This document shows positions 33,604 through 42,874 of a DNA stretch of 49,281 nucleotides, piece by piece. The translations under genes were made by a program, and so were the position numbers. Location of the stretch: contig CAIYNX010000146.1 of assembly GCA_903927645.1 (NCBI GenBank), positions 1 to 49,281 of the forward strand. The letters run 5' to 3'. Source of the stretch: an uncultured Mucilaginibacter sp. (lineage in GTDB: Bacteria; Bacteroidota; Bacteroidia; Sphingobacteriales; Sphingobacteriaceae). Under the pieces are notes generated by a model that worked only from the letters and a program-made list of their open reading frames with translations, did no database searches and had not been told where the DNA came from. The first letter of the stretch is position 1; each line of letters begins with the position of its first letter.

Positions 33604-33738
33604 TTGTGAGTTGTATGTTGTACGTTGTGGGTTGTATGTTTCCTATAGGTTGTAAGTTTTGTTATTTGTTCAATGTTATTGTTTTAAGTCATACTTCAAC
33701 TTACAACACAATGGCCACTTACAACCTTAAACTCACAA
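33604..33738. repeat. Heptad-repeat inverted element between rpiA and tkt
   Basis: The left half carries tandem heptads of the form GTTGTAN (GTTGTAT, GTTGTAC, GTTGTGG, GTTGTAT, later GTTGTAA). The right half carries the complementary orientation (CTTACAAC twice, CTCACAAC). The outer ends are a perfect 9-bp inverted repeat, TTGTGAGTT (33604-33612) and AACTCACAA (33730-33738). It can fold into a long imperfect hairpin in either strand. It fills almost the whole 143-bp gap. It may be a miniature repeat element or a regulatory hairpin; genome-wide copies would decide. Confidence 0.6.
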
Positions 33739-33742
33739 CAAA

Positions 33743-35749
33743 TTATAAAAGCGCTTTCGCCTTATTCACCACATTTTCAACTGTAAAACCAAACAGCTTG
33801 TAAAGTTCATCTGCCGGAGCCGATTCGCCAAAGGTGTTGATCCCTAATATATCACCTTCATCAGTGGTATATTTATGCCATCCCATAGCCAAGGCCATTT
33901 CAACAGCCAAACGCTTTTTAAGGTTTTTAGGAAACACGCTTTCTTTATATTCCGCGCTTTGTTTCTCAAACAACTCCCAAGATGGCATACTAACCACCCT
34001 TGCAGCAATACCTTCTTCTTGTAGTTTTGCCTGAGCTTGCATAACCAAGGCAACTTCTGAACCTGTTGCAATTAATATTAGCTGAGGCGCGGTAGCTGGT
34101 TCTGAAAGTATATATGCACCTTTTTCAAGGTTACTGGCACTCGCATATTTTTCCTGATCAAGTATTGGTAAGCCCTGACGAGTTAATACCAATGCTACCG
34201 GACCATCTTTATGTTCTAAGGCAACACGCCATGCATGTGCAGTTTCATTTGCATCGGCAGGGCGAATCAAGGTGATATTAGGTATAGCCCTTAGTGCAGC
34301 TAATTGTTCAATTGGTTGGTGTGTAGTGCCATCTTCGCCCAATCCTATACTATCATGGGTATAAACCAAAATAGGACGAATCTTCATAATAGCGGCCAAC
34401 CTAATAGGAGGGCGCATATATTCAGAAAACATCAAGAATGTGGCGCCATAAGGAATCAACCCTTTGGTTAAGGCCATACCATTTAATATAGACCCCATTG
34501 CATGTTCTCTGATACCGAAGTGGAAATTACGTCCATCACGTTGTTCAGGGGTAAATGAAGTATATTTTTTCAGATTGGTTTCGGTTGATGGGGCAAGATC
34601 GGCAGAGCCACCTATTAAATTTGGTAGGCTATCAGCAATGGCATTCAAAACTTTGCCTGATGCTTGGCGGGTAGCCATTTTAGGGTCTGATCCTTTAAAT
34701 ACTGGTAGGGAACCTGCCCAACCTTCTGGTAAATTTCCAGATGCAGCAGTTTCATATTCGGCCGCTAATTCAGGGAATTCTTTCTTGTAGGATTGGAATA
34801 ATGCGTTCCATTTAGCTTCCAACTCGATGCCTCTGGCGCCTTTTTCGTGGTAATATTTCAATACCTCGTCTGGCACATAAAATGATTTTTCTGGATCAAA
34901 ACCAAAAAACTCTTTTACCAATTTAATTTCATCAGCCCCAAGCGGTGCTCCGTGTGCGCCAGCTGTATTTACTTTATTTGGACTGCCGTAGCCAATTTGT
35001 GTACGTACATTGATAATTGATGGCTTGTTGATAACGCCTTTAGCATTGCGAATAGCTTGTGCCAAGGCTGCAATATCATTGCCATCGGCAACGGTTTGAA
35101 CATGCCAACCGTATGATTCAAAGCGTTTTGCAACATCTTCAGTAAAGGTAATATCTGTATCACCTTCTATAGATATATGGTTATCATCATACAAATATAT
35201 TAGGTTACCCAATTCGAGATGACCTGCTAAGGAAGCCGCTTCAGAGGTTACACCTTCCATCAAATCGCCATCGCTTACTATCGCGTAAACATGGTAATCA
35301 AACAGGTCGAAACCTGGTTTGTTATATCGAGCCGCCAGATGCTTCTGCGCAATGGCAAAGCCAACACCATTTGCAAATCCCTGACCAAGGGGGCCAGTCG
35401 TTACATCAACGCCGGGAGCCAAACCATATTCGGGGTGACCAGCGGTTTTGCTGTGCAACTGACGGAAATTTTTTATATCATCTAAACTTAAATCATATCC
35501 GGTTAAATAAAGAAAACTGTATTGCAACATACAGGCATGTCCGTTTGATAGGATAAATCGGTCGCGATTTGCCCAATTAGGGTTTTTAGGATTGTACTTC
35601 ATGTAATCGGCCCAAAGCACATGGCCAATTGGGGCAAGTGCCATGGGGGTACCTGGGTGCCCTGAATTTGCTTTTTGTACTGCCTCTGCCGAAATGATCC
35701 TAACGGTATTTATGCCTAAATTTTCTAATTTGCTGTTGTCTAAATCCAT
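33743..35749 (-). CDS. tkt: Transketolase
   Basis: Thiamine-diphosphate enzyme that moves two-carbon ketol units between pentose, heptulose and hexose phosphates. The full-length 668-aa single-chain form: AVQKANSGHPGTPMALAPIGHVLW with the catalytic histidine, the ThDP motif VSDGDLMEGVTSEAASLAGH (GDG ... near N), DDNHISIEGDTD, and the pyrimidine-domain segments NFHFGIREHAMGSILNG with the conserved glutamate, and HDSIGLGEDGTTHQPIE. The C-terminal domain is complete (FGFTVENVVNKAKALL). It lies 31 bp behind the ROK kinase gene, so those two form the head of the block. Confidence 0.98.
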   Translation of the reverse strand: MDLDNSKLENLGINTVRIISAEAVQKANSGHPGTPMALAPIGHVLWADYMKYNPKNPNWANRDRFILSNGHACMLQYSFLYLTGYDLSLDDIKNFRQLHSKTAGHPEYGLAPGVDVTTGPLGQGFANGVGFAIAQKHLAARYNKPGFDLFDYHVYAIVSDGDLMEGVTSEAASLAGHLELGNLIYLYDDNHISIEGDTDITFTEDVAKRFESYGWHVQTVADGNDIAALAQAIRNAKGVINKPSIINVRTQIGYGSPNKVNTAGAHGAPLGADEIKLVKEFFGFDPEKSFYVPDEVLKYYHEKGARGIELEAKWNALFQSYKKEFPELAAEYETAASGNLPEGWAGSLPVFKGSDPKMATRQASGKVLNAIADSLPNLIGGSADLAPSTETNLKKYTSFTPEQRDGRNFHFGIREHAMGSILNGMALTKGLIPYGATFLMFSEYMRPPIRLAAIMKIRPILVYTHDSIGLGEDGTTHQPIEQLAALRAIPNITLIRPADANETAHAWRVALEHKDGPVALVLTRQGLPILDQEKYASASNLEKGAYILSEPATAPQLILIATGSEVALVMQAQAKLQEEGIAARVVSMPSWELFEKQSAEYKESVFPKNLKKRLAVEMALAMGWHKYTTDEGDILGINTFGESAPADELYKLFGFTVENVVNKAKALL

Positions 35750-35780
35750 CTTATTTAAATTTTGTAATCTTTACCTACTA

Positions 35781-36527
35781 TTAAGCTATTACTTCGGTTG
35801 TTGTTTCAACTGTTTTGTTTTTTACCCATAGGCGAGCGCCACCTTTAATGCCATCAGCATTGGTTACTATTTTCATATTGGCATCAAGCTTAAAATTCAA
35901 TTTGCTCGAGTTGCCGCCACCTATGTATAGATAATCATAATTGAAAACGGTTTTTAAAACTTCAAAAACATTTTGAATTCTTAAGTTCCATTTTTTTACG
36001 CCTTCTTTAGCGAGTGCTTTATCGCCTATGTATTTATCATAGGAGCTGTATTTATCAAACGGTTGGTGCGAAAACTCCATATGGGGCAATAGTTCGCCAT
36101 CTTGAAGCCAGGCAGTGCCAAAGCCCGTGCCAAGGGTAATCACAAATTCCAAGCCTTTGCCGGTTACAACTCCCAACCCCTGCATGTCAGCATCGTTTAC
36201 TACTTTGGCTGGCTTGCCTAATACTTCTTCCAGGTTTTTAGCAAAATCAAAGTCGGCCCAAAGTGTGGTATCAAGGTTCGGGGCTGTTTTTACTACTCCA
36301 TTTTTTATATACCCCGGAAAGCCAACAGAAATATAATCATATTCTGGGAAATCTTTTACCAAAAGTTTTATTGAATTCAGCACATTTTCTGGGCTTGCCG
36401 GAAAAGGTGTAGGGGTTTTTTCGTATTGTTTGGTAAGGTCGCCTTTACTGTTTAGTATAGTGCCTTTAATATTGGAACCACCAATATCAATTGAAAGGAT
36501 TTTTAAGTCTGCTGAAGGTTTTGCCAT
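35781..36527 (-). CDS. ROK-family sugar kinase (polyphosphate/ATP glucokinase-like)
   Basis: A 248-aa kinase that probably phosphorylates glucose to glucose 6-phosphate, feeding zwf downstream. The phosphate-binding SIDIGGSNIKGTILN opens the protein; VVNDADMQGLG holds the catalytic aspartate; VITLGTGFGTAWLQDGELLP follows the family pattern. The zinc motif CxCGxxGC of canonical ROK proteins is absent and the length is that of polyphosphate glucokinases (about 250). That favours the PPGK-like subfamily, so polyphosphate could be the donor. It is the first gene of the leftward block, 31 bp before tkt, with a perfect palindrome upstream. Confidence 0.85.
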   Translation of the reverse strand: MAKPSADLKILSIDIGGSNIKGTILNSKGDLTKQYEKTPTPFPASPENVLNSIKLLVKDFPEYDYISVGFPGYIKNGVVKTAPNLDTTLWADFDFAKNLEEVLGKPAKVVNDADMQGLGVVTGKGLEFVITLGTGFGTAWLQDGELLPHMEFSHQPFDKYSSYDKYIGDKALAKEGVKKWNLRIQNVFEVLKTVFNYDYLYIGGGNSSKLNFKLDANMKIVTNADGIKGGARLWVKNKTVETTTEVIA

Positions 36528-36573
36528 TAATCTATCTACAAGGAATCAAAAACAAATAATTAATTAAAGATAA

Positions 36574-36587
36574 TTTACAGCTGTAAA
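36574..36587. promoter_or_regulatory. Perfect 14-bp palindrome upstream of the pentose phosphate block
   Basis: TTTACAGCTGTAAA is a perfect palindrome 47 bp upstream of the ROK kinase ATG. Its size and symmetry suit a LacI- or GntR-type dimer site. It is the only such site found in the gap; the factor is unknown. Confidence 0.45.
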
Positions 36588-36733
36588 CATGACAAAATAC
36601 CTATAACATACTTGTCTTTTTCAGCACATAATATTTAGGCTAATTAAGTAAATATTAAACAATATCCGATAATAAATTTAAGTTATTTTTCTTTGTTTCA
36701 ATACCTTTTATATCACTATTGTGCAAAACCAAA

Positions 36734-39136
36734 TTATAAACTGAAATTATTGTCTCCGGCAACCAAGTTATATGATTTACCTTTCCAAATAAATATACCT
36801 GAGGTATTTTGCGGTATGCTTATTTTTATTTCCCAAAAGGTACCAACCAATTTGTAATCAGCTTTTATTTTGCCTTTGGGATGTGGAATTTCGCCGCTTA
36901 GGTTGTTTAGTTTTCCAAGGTGTGGCTCTATCTTTATCGAATTAAAACCTGGTGAGTAACTGTCTATTCCCAAAACTGTACGGTAAAATTCAATATTTGG
37001 GCTCGAACCCCAAGCATGGCAATCAGAACGGTTATGCTCAAGGTCTGAAATTTCGGCCCAAGTGGTTAATCCATACGACATATTTTTTTTCCAAATGTCA
37101 AGCCATTCTATATAATCATTCCCCAATCCACTCTTTACCAAAGCTTGGTGTAAATAATATTTAAAGTAGATGGTACATTGTGTAAGTGTGCTTTCTATAA
37201 GTAGTTTTTTCCCAAGTGTTTTTGCATCTTGGTCGCTTAGCATCCCAGTTAAAATAGCCAGCGAGTTTGTATGTTGAGAGTAAACATCCTTATTTTCTGT
37301 ATCAGCATACAGTTGTTTAAACTGATCCCAATATTTATTCTGTATGGTACGTTTTAGCTGTAAAGCATTTGCAGTGTATAATCGTTCTAAATCGGGTAAA
37401 CCCATACTCGCTTCCATTTTGGCAGCTTGTTGGTAAGCCCATAAAAGTTGTAAATCCAAGATGGCAGAATTTCCGTTACTCCCTTTTGGCGGCATGCCAC
37501 TTTTCCAACCGGGATTATCAACCCAATCAACAAATGTCCAATACGGTGTGTTTTTTAACGAACCATCTTCTTGTTGATATTTGGCAAAAAATCGTAAAAT
37601 TTCTCGCACAGCCGATAATTTTTCTTTAACCAAAGTGCTATCAGGTCTGTACATCCAATAATCATGTAGCATGCCGATATACCAAAGTGAAAAGGTTGAA
37701 ATAATTTGAGGACTATAAGAAGGATGCCTGCTCAAGGTAAGCCCTTCCGAAATCCGAGAATGGTCCATCAGGTTTATGGCATTACGCGCTAAACGATCAT
37801 CGCCGCTGTTATAGTACGATACAAGTGCCTGTATCCTGGTGTCGCCAATATACTCCAATTGCTCGTAATAGGGGCAATCCATGTAAGTTTCTACGGCATC
37901 GAGCCTGGCCGTACGCCATCCTATATCCAGTATTTTCTGAAATTCAGTATTCCCGGTTTGGAATTTTGAAATTACCTTGAATGGATAACCGGTAAATGTG
38001 CCATAAATATCATCAATAATTAAAGGAAATGAGCCGGTATGAATGGTGATTAAAATATACCTGAAAGTGCGCCAGTTCAAGGTGGTGTAAGTTTGTGCGT
38101 TGCTGCCATCGCAAATAATACTATCTTTTCTTCCGGCAATTATGGTGCCATCCACATCGTTGCGGTTGCCTTTTAGGGTGCCATTGGCGATACTAATAAA
38201 GGGAGATTCGGCATAAGTAAGGGATATGCCGGCTCCTAAACCTTCGCTAAATTTTAATGTTAAATAGGCATTTGTTAAGTAGGTTTGGTCAACCAATAAA
38301 GTTGCATTGGTATTGGCTGGCACAGTAAAACTTGTTTGTGTTGCAGGGAAGGAGGATGGAACCCGCACCCCAACAGCCCTTCGCAAAACAGGAATTCTTT
38401 CGGTTGATAGCTCCATTTGCGGAATGGTAGAAGGTACCAGCATCCAGCCAAAAGCATCAGCTAAGCCTTTGGGTTTTCCCCTGTCTATTGTTATCGCGTC
38501 GGGCCAGGTAAAATCATTATAATAAGTTTCTTGCCAACCCTTTATGTTTTTTAAAACATTTACAAGCTCCCCCGGTCCGGCAACATAATAAGTAGGGTAT
38601 CCAATGCCTGTTAAAGGTTGGTAGGCATCATTCCGTTTACATTTCCAAGTATTATTGGTATTAATTATTTCTTCAACTTGTGTTTTTCCTTGTAATATAA
38701 AGCCAGTGCGTAAACTTATTTGAGCTTCGGGGCGATATTGTGCCTCATTCCAAACCAAGGCAGCTATGGTATTACGGCCATAATTTAAATACGGAGCCAG
38801 GTCAACCGTTTCATAATTCCAATAATAGGTATCGCCACGTGCCGGGCCTAAGGAAATAAGATGACCGTTTATGTATAATTTATATCTGTTATCAGCCGAT
38901 ACTTTTACCAAAAAAGTATTTGGTCTAACTTCCAAATCAAAATTTTTCCGGAAGCAATAAACACCATATTCACTGCCCTGTACATTGGCTGGGGCTATCC
39001 AATAGGCATTCCATTGTTGGTAGGGGTTTATGGGTGAGGAGGTTTGGGCAACTATTGGTTTAGGGGTAAAAAAAAGAATCTGGAATGCAGCCAATAATAA
39101 AATGCCATTTAAATGCTGTTTTATCTTTAAAGTCAT
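36734..39136 (-). CDS. Secreted GH78 alpha-L-rhamnosidase-like hydrolase
   Basis: An 800-aa exported glycoside hydrolase with signal peptide MTLKIKQHLNGILLLAAFQ...IVAQ. An N-terminal jelly-roll (YGVYCFRKNFDL, KVSADNRYKLYINGHLI) is followed by further beta domains, the alpha/alpha-six barrel and a C-terminal beta domain (GKIKADYKLVG). In the barrel, DCPYYEQLEYIGD supplies three acidic residues at the spacing seen in characterised GH78 enzymes (D, +5 E, +12 D), and TTWAEI supplies the fourth. The usual SLNH segment is replaced by NRSDCHAWGSSP, a known variant. The enzyme likely cleaves terminal L-rhamnose from plant glycans or glycosides. No SusCD pair or other CAZyme lies nearby, so it is not in a visible polysaccharide locus. 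Confidence 0.88.
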   Translation of the reverse strand: MTLKIKQHLNGILLLAAFQILFFTPKPIVAQTSSPINPYQQWNAYWIAPANVQGSEYGVYCFRKNFDLEVRPNTFLVKVSADNRYKLYINGHLISLGPARGDTYYWNYETVDLAPYLNYGRNTIAALVWNEAQYRPEAQISLRTGFILQGKTQVEEIINTNNTWKCKRNDAYQPLTGIGYPTYYVAGPGELVNVLKNIKGWQETYYNDFTWPDAITIDRGKPKGLADAFGWMLVPSTIPQMELSTERIPVLRRAVGVRVPSSFPATQTSFTVPANTNATLLVDQTYLTNAYLTLKFSEGLGAGISLTYAESPFISIANGTLKGNRNDVDGTIIAGRKDSIICDGSNAQTYTTLNWRTFRYILITIHTGSFPLIIDDIYGTFTGYPFKVISKFQTGNTEFQKILDIGWRTARLDAVETYMDCPYYEQLEYIGDTRIQALVSYYNSGDDRLARNAINLMDHSRISEGLTLSRHPSYSPQIISTFSLWYIGMLHDYWMYRPDSTLVKEKLSAVREILRFFAKYQQEDGSLKNTPYWTFVDWVDNPGWKSGMPPKGSNGNSAILDLQLLWAYQQAAKMEASMGLPDLERLYTANALQLKRTIQNKYWDQFKQLYADTENKDVYSQHTNSLAILTGMLSDQDAKTLGKKLLIESTLTQCTIYFKYYLHQALVKSGLGNDYIEWLDIWKKNMSYGLTTWAEISDLEHNRSDCHAWGSSPNIEFYRTVLGIDSYSPGFNSIKIEPHLGKLNNLSGEIPHPKGKIKADYKLVGTFWEIKISIPQNTSGIFIWKGKSYNLVAGDNNFSL

Positions 39137-39162
39137 TACCTTTATTTTGAAAACCTAGAGCT

Positions 39163-41562
39163 ATGGAATTTGTAACAATTTTATTACTAATAATTATTAT
39201 TACTTTAGTAATAATTCTCAAATCAAATGTAAGAGAAAAGTTTGATGATGTTGAAGATAATATTGCCCAAATAAGGCAATTATTGGAAAAAATTGAAATA
39301 CAAGGTAAAATTTCTATTACAGAAGAAAAGATAGGTAATGTAGCACCTTTAAAACCAATTATAACTCCACCTGTGCCTAAAGTAGAGAAGGAAAAGCCAG
39401 AAACAATTGTAGAGCAGCATCAGGAAGTAATTGCAGATAACTTTTCGAAAATTAAAACCAAAGAGGAAGTATTTGCCGATAGTTTATCCCAAATTAGGAA
39501 GCCTATTAAAACGTGGTCACCACCAGTTTTTGAGGAAGAACAACCAAAGCCTACATTTTTTGAGCGAAATCCTGACCTTGAAAAATTTATAGGCGAAAAC
39601 CTATTTAATAAAATTGGTATTGCTATTTTGGTTTTAGCAATAGGTTTCTTTGTTAAATACGCAATTGATAATAATTGGATAGGACCAATTGGTCGGGTAG
39701 GGATAGGCTTTATTTGTGGTGGTATTTTAATTGGCTTTGCCCATAAACTCCGCATTACTTACAAGGCATTTAGTTCGGTTTTAACTGGCGGCGGGTTGGC
39801 TATTTTTTATTTCACCATAACATTGGCCTTTCAGGAATTTCATTTGTTTAGTCAACTTGTTGCATTATTTTTATTGATAGTAATTACCATATTCTCGGTG
39901 TTATTATCATTATTATACAATAAGCAAGAACTTGCCATAATAGCTTTAATTGGTGGCTTTTCGAGTCCTTTTTTGATAAGTAACGGTAGCGCCAATTACA
40001 ACGGACTATTTATTTATCTGCTTATCTTAAATATTGGTTTGTTAAGTATTGCCTATTTTAAAGCTTGGCGAATACTTAATATATTGGCTTATGCCTTTAG
40101 CCTTATTATATTGATCACCATTGTTTTAACTATGCCTTTTAAGGCTTACTCAGGAGCTTTTGCCTTTTTAACAATTTTCTATCTGTTGTTTTTTGCTATA
40201 AACATTATAAACAATGTACGTGAAAATAAAAAGTTTTTAGCGATTGATTTTACCATTTTATTAACCAATACAGCATTTTACTTTTCGGCAGGACTATTTT
40301 TATTGTCGGAAATGGAATTAAACCAATACAATGGATTTTTTAGTGCAGGATTGGCTGCTATCAATCTGGTCCTATCCTATTTTTTATTCAAAAACAGGAA
40401 AGTTGATACAAACATACTTTACTTATTAATAGGTATTACTTTTACCTTTATCTCATTAACCGCCCCTTTGCAATTACATGGTCATTATATCACACTATTT
40501 TGGGCGTCAGAATGTGTATTGTTGTATTGGTTATCCCAAAAATCATCCATTTTATTGCTAAGAATTGCTTCTTACATAATATGGATAGCCATGATGGTTA
40601 GTTTAGTGATGGACTTAGATAGCGTTTATTTTGATAATAATCAAGCCATTACTATCATCTTCAATAAGGGATATATCACAACTGTTTATTCGGCCATTTG
40701 TACTTATCTATTATATGTTTTAATTAGTAAAGAAGTTATTGCCGAAGAGCCAACCGAATTTGACATGTTTAAGGGGATATTTAAGTACCTAGCATTTATT
40801 ATGTTTTTTTTAAGTGGCTTGTTTGAGATAAATTATCAGTTTTCCCTTTCATTCCCAAAAAGCAGCGTGAACATTTTGTATATCATGTTGTATATACCAG
40901 TATTTATTTTGTTGTTTAATTTTATTTATCAAAAAGTTGAAAATCAAAAATATAGATGGCAATTGGGACTGATTTTAATGTTTTTAAGTGTATCGATATA
41001 CTTGATTAGTACCCCTGTGGTTTTTTTATTATTGAACGATATTTTGGTAAAAGGCAATATTTCTATTTTCCATATTTATATACATTGGTTAAGCGATGGG
41101 ATGATAATTTTAGTATTTTATCAATTAGTTAGCCTAAGTAGAAAATACATTGCTGAAGAAAGCATCAATTTAATATCATGGGCAATATCAACCTTGGCTA
41201 TCATATTTTTAAGTACAGAATTTTCATTGCTTAGCAACCAATTATTTTATGGTAAGGGTGAACAAATAGGTATTATCGAAAACGTTTATATAAAGGCTGT
41301 TTTACCTGTTTTATGGGGGGTACTGTCATTTATACTTATGTGGTTAGGTATGCGTAAAAAGGTGCGTGTTTTCCGGATCATATCACTTACATTATTTTTT
41401 ATTACCCTTACTAAATTGTTTGTTTTTGACATTATTGATATACCTATTACCGGCAAAATAGCCGCGTTTTTCTGTTTGGGTGTATTATTGCTCATCGTAT
41501 CATTTATGTACCAAAAAGTTAAAAAAATTATAGTTGATGATAAACCTAAATCAAATGATTAA
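39163..41562 (+). CDS. DUF2339 polytopic membrane protein
   Basis: A 799-aa membrane protein: one N-terminal TM helix, a charged coiled-coil stretch (about residues 25-125), then about 20 TM helices. The conserved start of the domain, FIGENLFNKIGIAILVLAIGFFVKYAIDNNWIGPIGR (read in parts), and HLFSQLVALF are DUF2339 hallmarks. The function of this family is unknown; it is found in the inner membrane of many Gram-negative bacteria, often next to a DUF3999 gene, as here. Only 26 bp separate its ATG from that of the divergent rhamnosidase. The stop overlaps the start of the next gene by 8 bases. Confidence 0.85.
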   Translation: MEFVTILLLIIIITLVIILKSNVREKFDDVEDNIAQIRQLLEKIEIQGKISITEEKIGNVAPLKPIITPPVPKVEKEKPETIVEQHQEVIADNFSKIKTKEEVFADSLSQIRKPIKTWSPPVFEEEQPKPTFFERNPDLEKFIGENLFNKIGIAILVLAIGFFVKYAIDNNWIGPIGRVGIGFICGGILIGFAHKLRITYKAFSSVLTGGGLAIFYFTITLAFQEFHLFSQLVALFLLIVITIFSVLLSLLYNKQELAIIALIGGFSSPFLISNGSANYNGLFIYLLILNIGLLSIAYFKAWRILNILAYAFSLIILITIVLTMPFKAYSGAFAFLTIFYLLFFAINIINNVRENKKFLAIDFTILLTNTAFYFSAGLFLLSEMELNQYNGFFSAGLAAINLVLSYFLFKNRKVDTNILYLLIGITFTFISLTAPLQLHGHYITLFWASECVLLYWLSQKSSILLLRIASYIIWIAMMVSLVMDLDSVYFDNNQAITIIFNKGYITTVYSAICTYLLYVLISKEVIAEEPTEFDMFKGIFKYLAFIMFFLSGLFEINYQFSLSFPKSSVNILYIMLYIPVFILLFNFIYQKVENQKYRWQLGLILMFLSVSIYLISTPVVFLLLNDILVKGNISIFHIYIHWLSDGMIILVFYQLVSLSRKYIAEESINLISWAISTLAIIFLSTEFSLLSNQLFYGKGEQIGIIENVYIKAVLPVLWGVLSFILMWLGMRKKVRVFRIISLTLFFITLTKLFVFDIIDIPITGKIAAFFCLGVLLLIVSFMYQKVKKIIVDDKPKSND

Positions 41563-42571
41563 AAATACGATACTGCTGATTTTTGGGTGTTTGCTAGTTA
41601 AAATTGCCTATGGGCAAAAATACCGTGCAAATATACAAACCATTGATTCGGCAGGTTTTTATAAAATATTATTACAACCCCAATTAATAGCCAAAACTGA
41701 ATCAGCGCTCATTGATTTACGGTTAATGGATAGTAAGGATCGGGAAATCCCTTACGTACCGCCTACTGGTTTACCTGTAAACGAAAAGCCTTTTTTTGTT
41801 GAATTTCCAAAAGTTGGTGCTATAGTTAAGGTTGATAGCCTAACCACCATAATTGCCGAAAATAACCTGGGTAAACCTGTTAGCAACTTATGGCTAAAGG
41901 TTAAAAATACAAATGTGATACGAACCATGAATTTAACAGGTAGCGACGACCTGAAACATTGGTTTGCTATTGAAGAAGGTGCGTTGCTTAATCAACCCGA
42001 TTTGGGTGAGGACGGCGAATATGTTATGACCATCAACTTTCCTGCTAGTAACTACCATTATTTAAGGATTTCTGTTAACGATAAAACCAGAGCTCCAATC
42101 AATTTTTTAGAAGTTGGTATTTATAATTCAAGCGCAGAACAAAAGGCTTATTTGCCAATTTTAACAGCAAGGTTTACACAAAGGGATAGTGGAAAAATAA
42201 CAATCATCAATGTTTGGCTAAATGATAAATATCAGGTTAATAAACTTCATTTTACAATTAAAGGGCCAAAATATTATAAACGAAACGTTCTGGTTTATAA
42301 TGTTTTAGGGAAAAAGCCTGAATTGGTTAGTGATGCTGAACTTAATTCGGTAATCCCAAGCGACCTGTTTTTAATGGAGAAAACCAGTCATTTAGAAATA
42401 AGGATTGATAATGCAGATAATTTGCCATTACAAATAAACAATGTTGAGGCGTTTCAAACTGCAAATTACGTGCTTAGCTATTTAGAAAAAGGTCAATATT
42501 GTTTTACAATTGGTAAACCTAATGCAGAACAACCCAATTACGATCTTAAATTTTTTAAAGATAGCCTTTGA
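41555..42571 (+). CDS. DUF3999-like envelope protein, cut by an in-frame TGA
   Basis: Signal peptide MIKNTILLIFGCLLVKIAYGQ, then a beta-rich periplasmic region (ALIDLRLMDSKDREIPYVPP, VSNLWLKVKNTNVIRTMNL) that fits DUF3999 proteins, the usual partner of DUF2339. The ORF track starts at a TTG 7 codons earlier; the ATG at 41555 overlaps the DUF2339 stop and is preferred. The frame ends at TGA 42569-42571, but the same frame then continues for 66 codons encoding a linker and a TM helix to TAA at 42770. DUF3999 proteins end in such a helix, so the protein probably lost its membrane anchor through a nonsense mutation (or the base is a sequencing error). The truncated product would be soluble and periplasmic. 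Confidence 0.75.
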   Translation: MIKNTILLIFGCLLVKIAYGQKYRANIQTIDSAGFYKILLQPQLIAKTESALIDLRLMDSKDREIPYVPPTGLPVNEKPFFVEFPKVGAIVKVDSLTTIIAENNLGKPVSNLWLKVKNTNVIRTMNLTGSDDLKHWFAIEEGALLNQPDLGEDGEYVMTINFPASNYHYLRISVNDKTRAPINFLEVGIYNSSAEQKAYLPILTARFTQRDSGKITIINVWLNDKYQVNKLHFTIKGPKYYKRNVLVYNVLGKKPELVSDAELNSVIPSDLFLMEKTSHLEIRIDNADNLPLQINNVEAFQTANYVLSYLEKGQYCFTIGKPNAEQPNYDLKFFKDSL

Positions 42572-42772
42572 GGCCAAGTACCTATAATAACACATCAAGC
42601 AGTAATTCCAAATCCTGATTACCAAAACCCACCCACCAAAACTAAAAAAGAGTATACCGCTTTTATTTGGGCAGCAATTATTGCCGCACTTATATTACTG
42701 GGTTTCCTCGCCTATAAAATGGTTGCCGAAGTAAGAAATAAAGAAAATGGTGATGATTTCAATAAGGAATAA
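42572..42772 (+). pseudogene. Separated C-terminal TM tail of the DUF3999-like gene
   Basis: In frame with the preceding gene, immediately after its TGA: a Pro/Asn-rich linker (GQVPIITHQAVIPNPDYQN), a basic stretch, a TM helix (FIWAAIIAALILLGFLAYK) and an acidic/basic tail. There is no ATG, GTG or TTG before the helix, so it cannot be translated as its own gene; it is expressed only by readthrough or is dead. Confidence 0.7.
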
Positions 42773-42874
42773 AAATGTGCTGTTTTAAACTTGCAAATTT
42801 TTTCAACTAGGTTAAATTGTAGAAGAATTTTTGACGGCAAATAAATTTTCTAATTGTATCTCCAATTAGTTATT

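Noticed and set aside
33604-33738. Heptad array as a CRISPR array
   Set aside because: Repeats are 7-8 bp without spacers of uniform length, orientation flips midway, and there are no cas genes.
42569-42571. TGA in the DUF3999-like gene as a selenocysteine codon, given selD nearby
   Set aside because: The TGA is followed by a linker and a TM helix, not by a redox motif, and no SECIS-like stem was obvious directly after it. selA/selB/selC are not in the window. A nonsense change is simpler.
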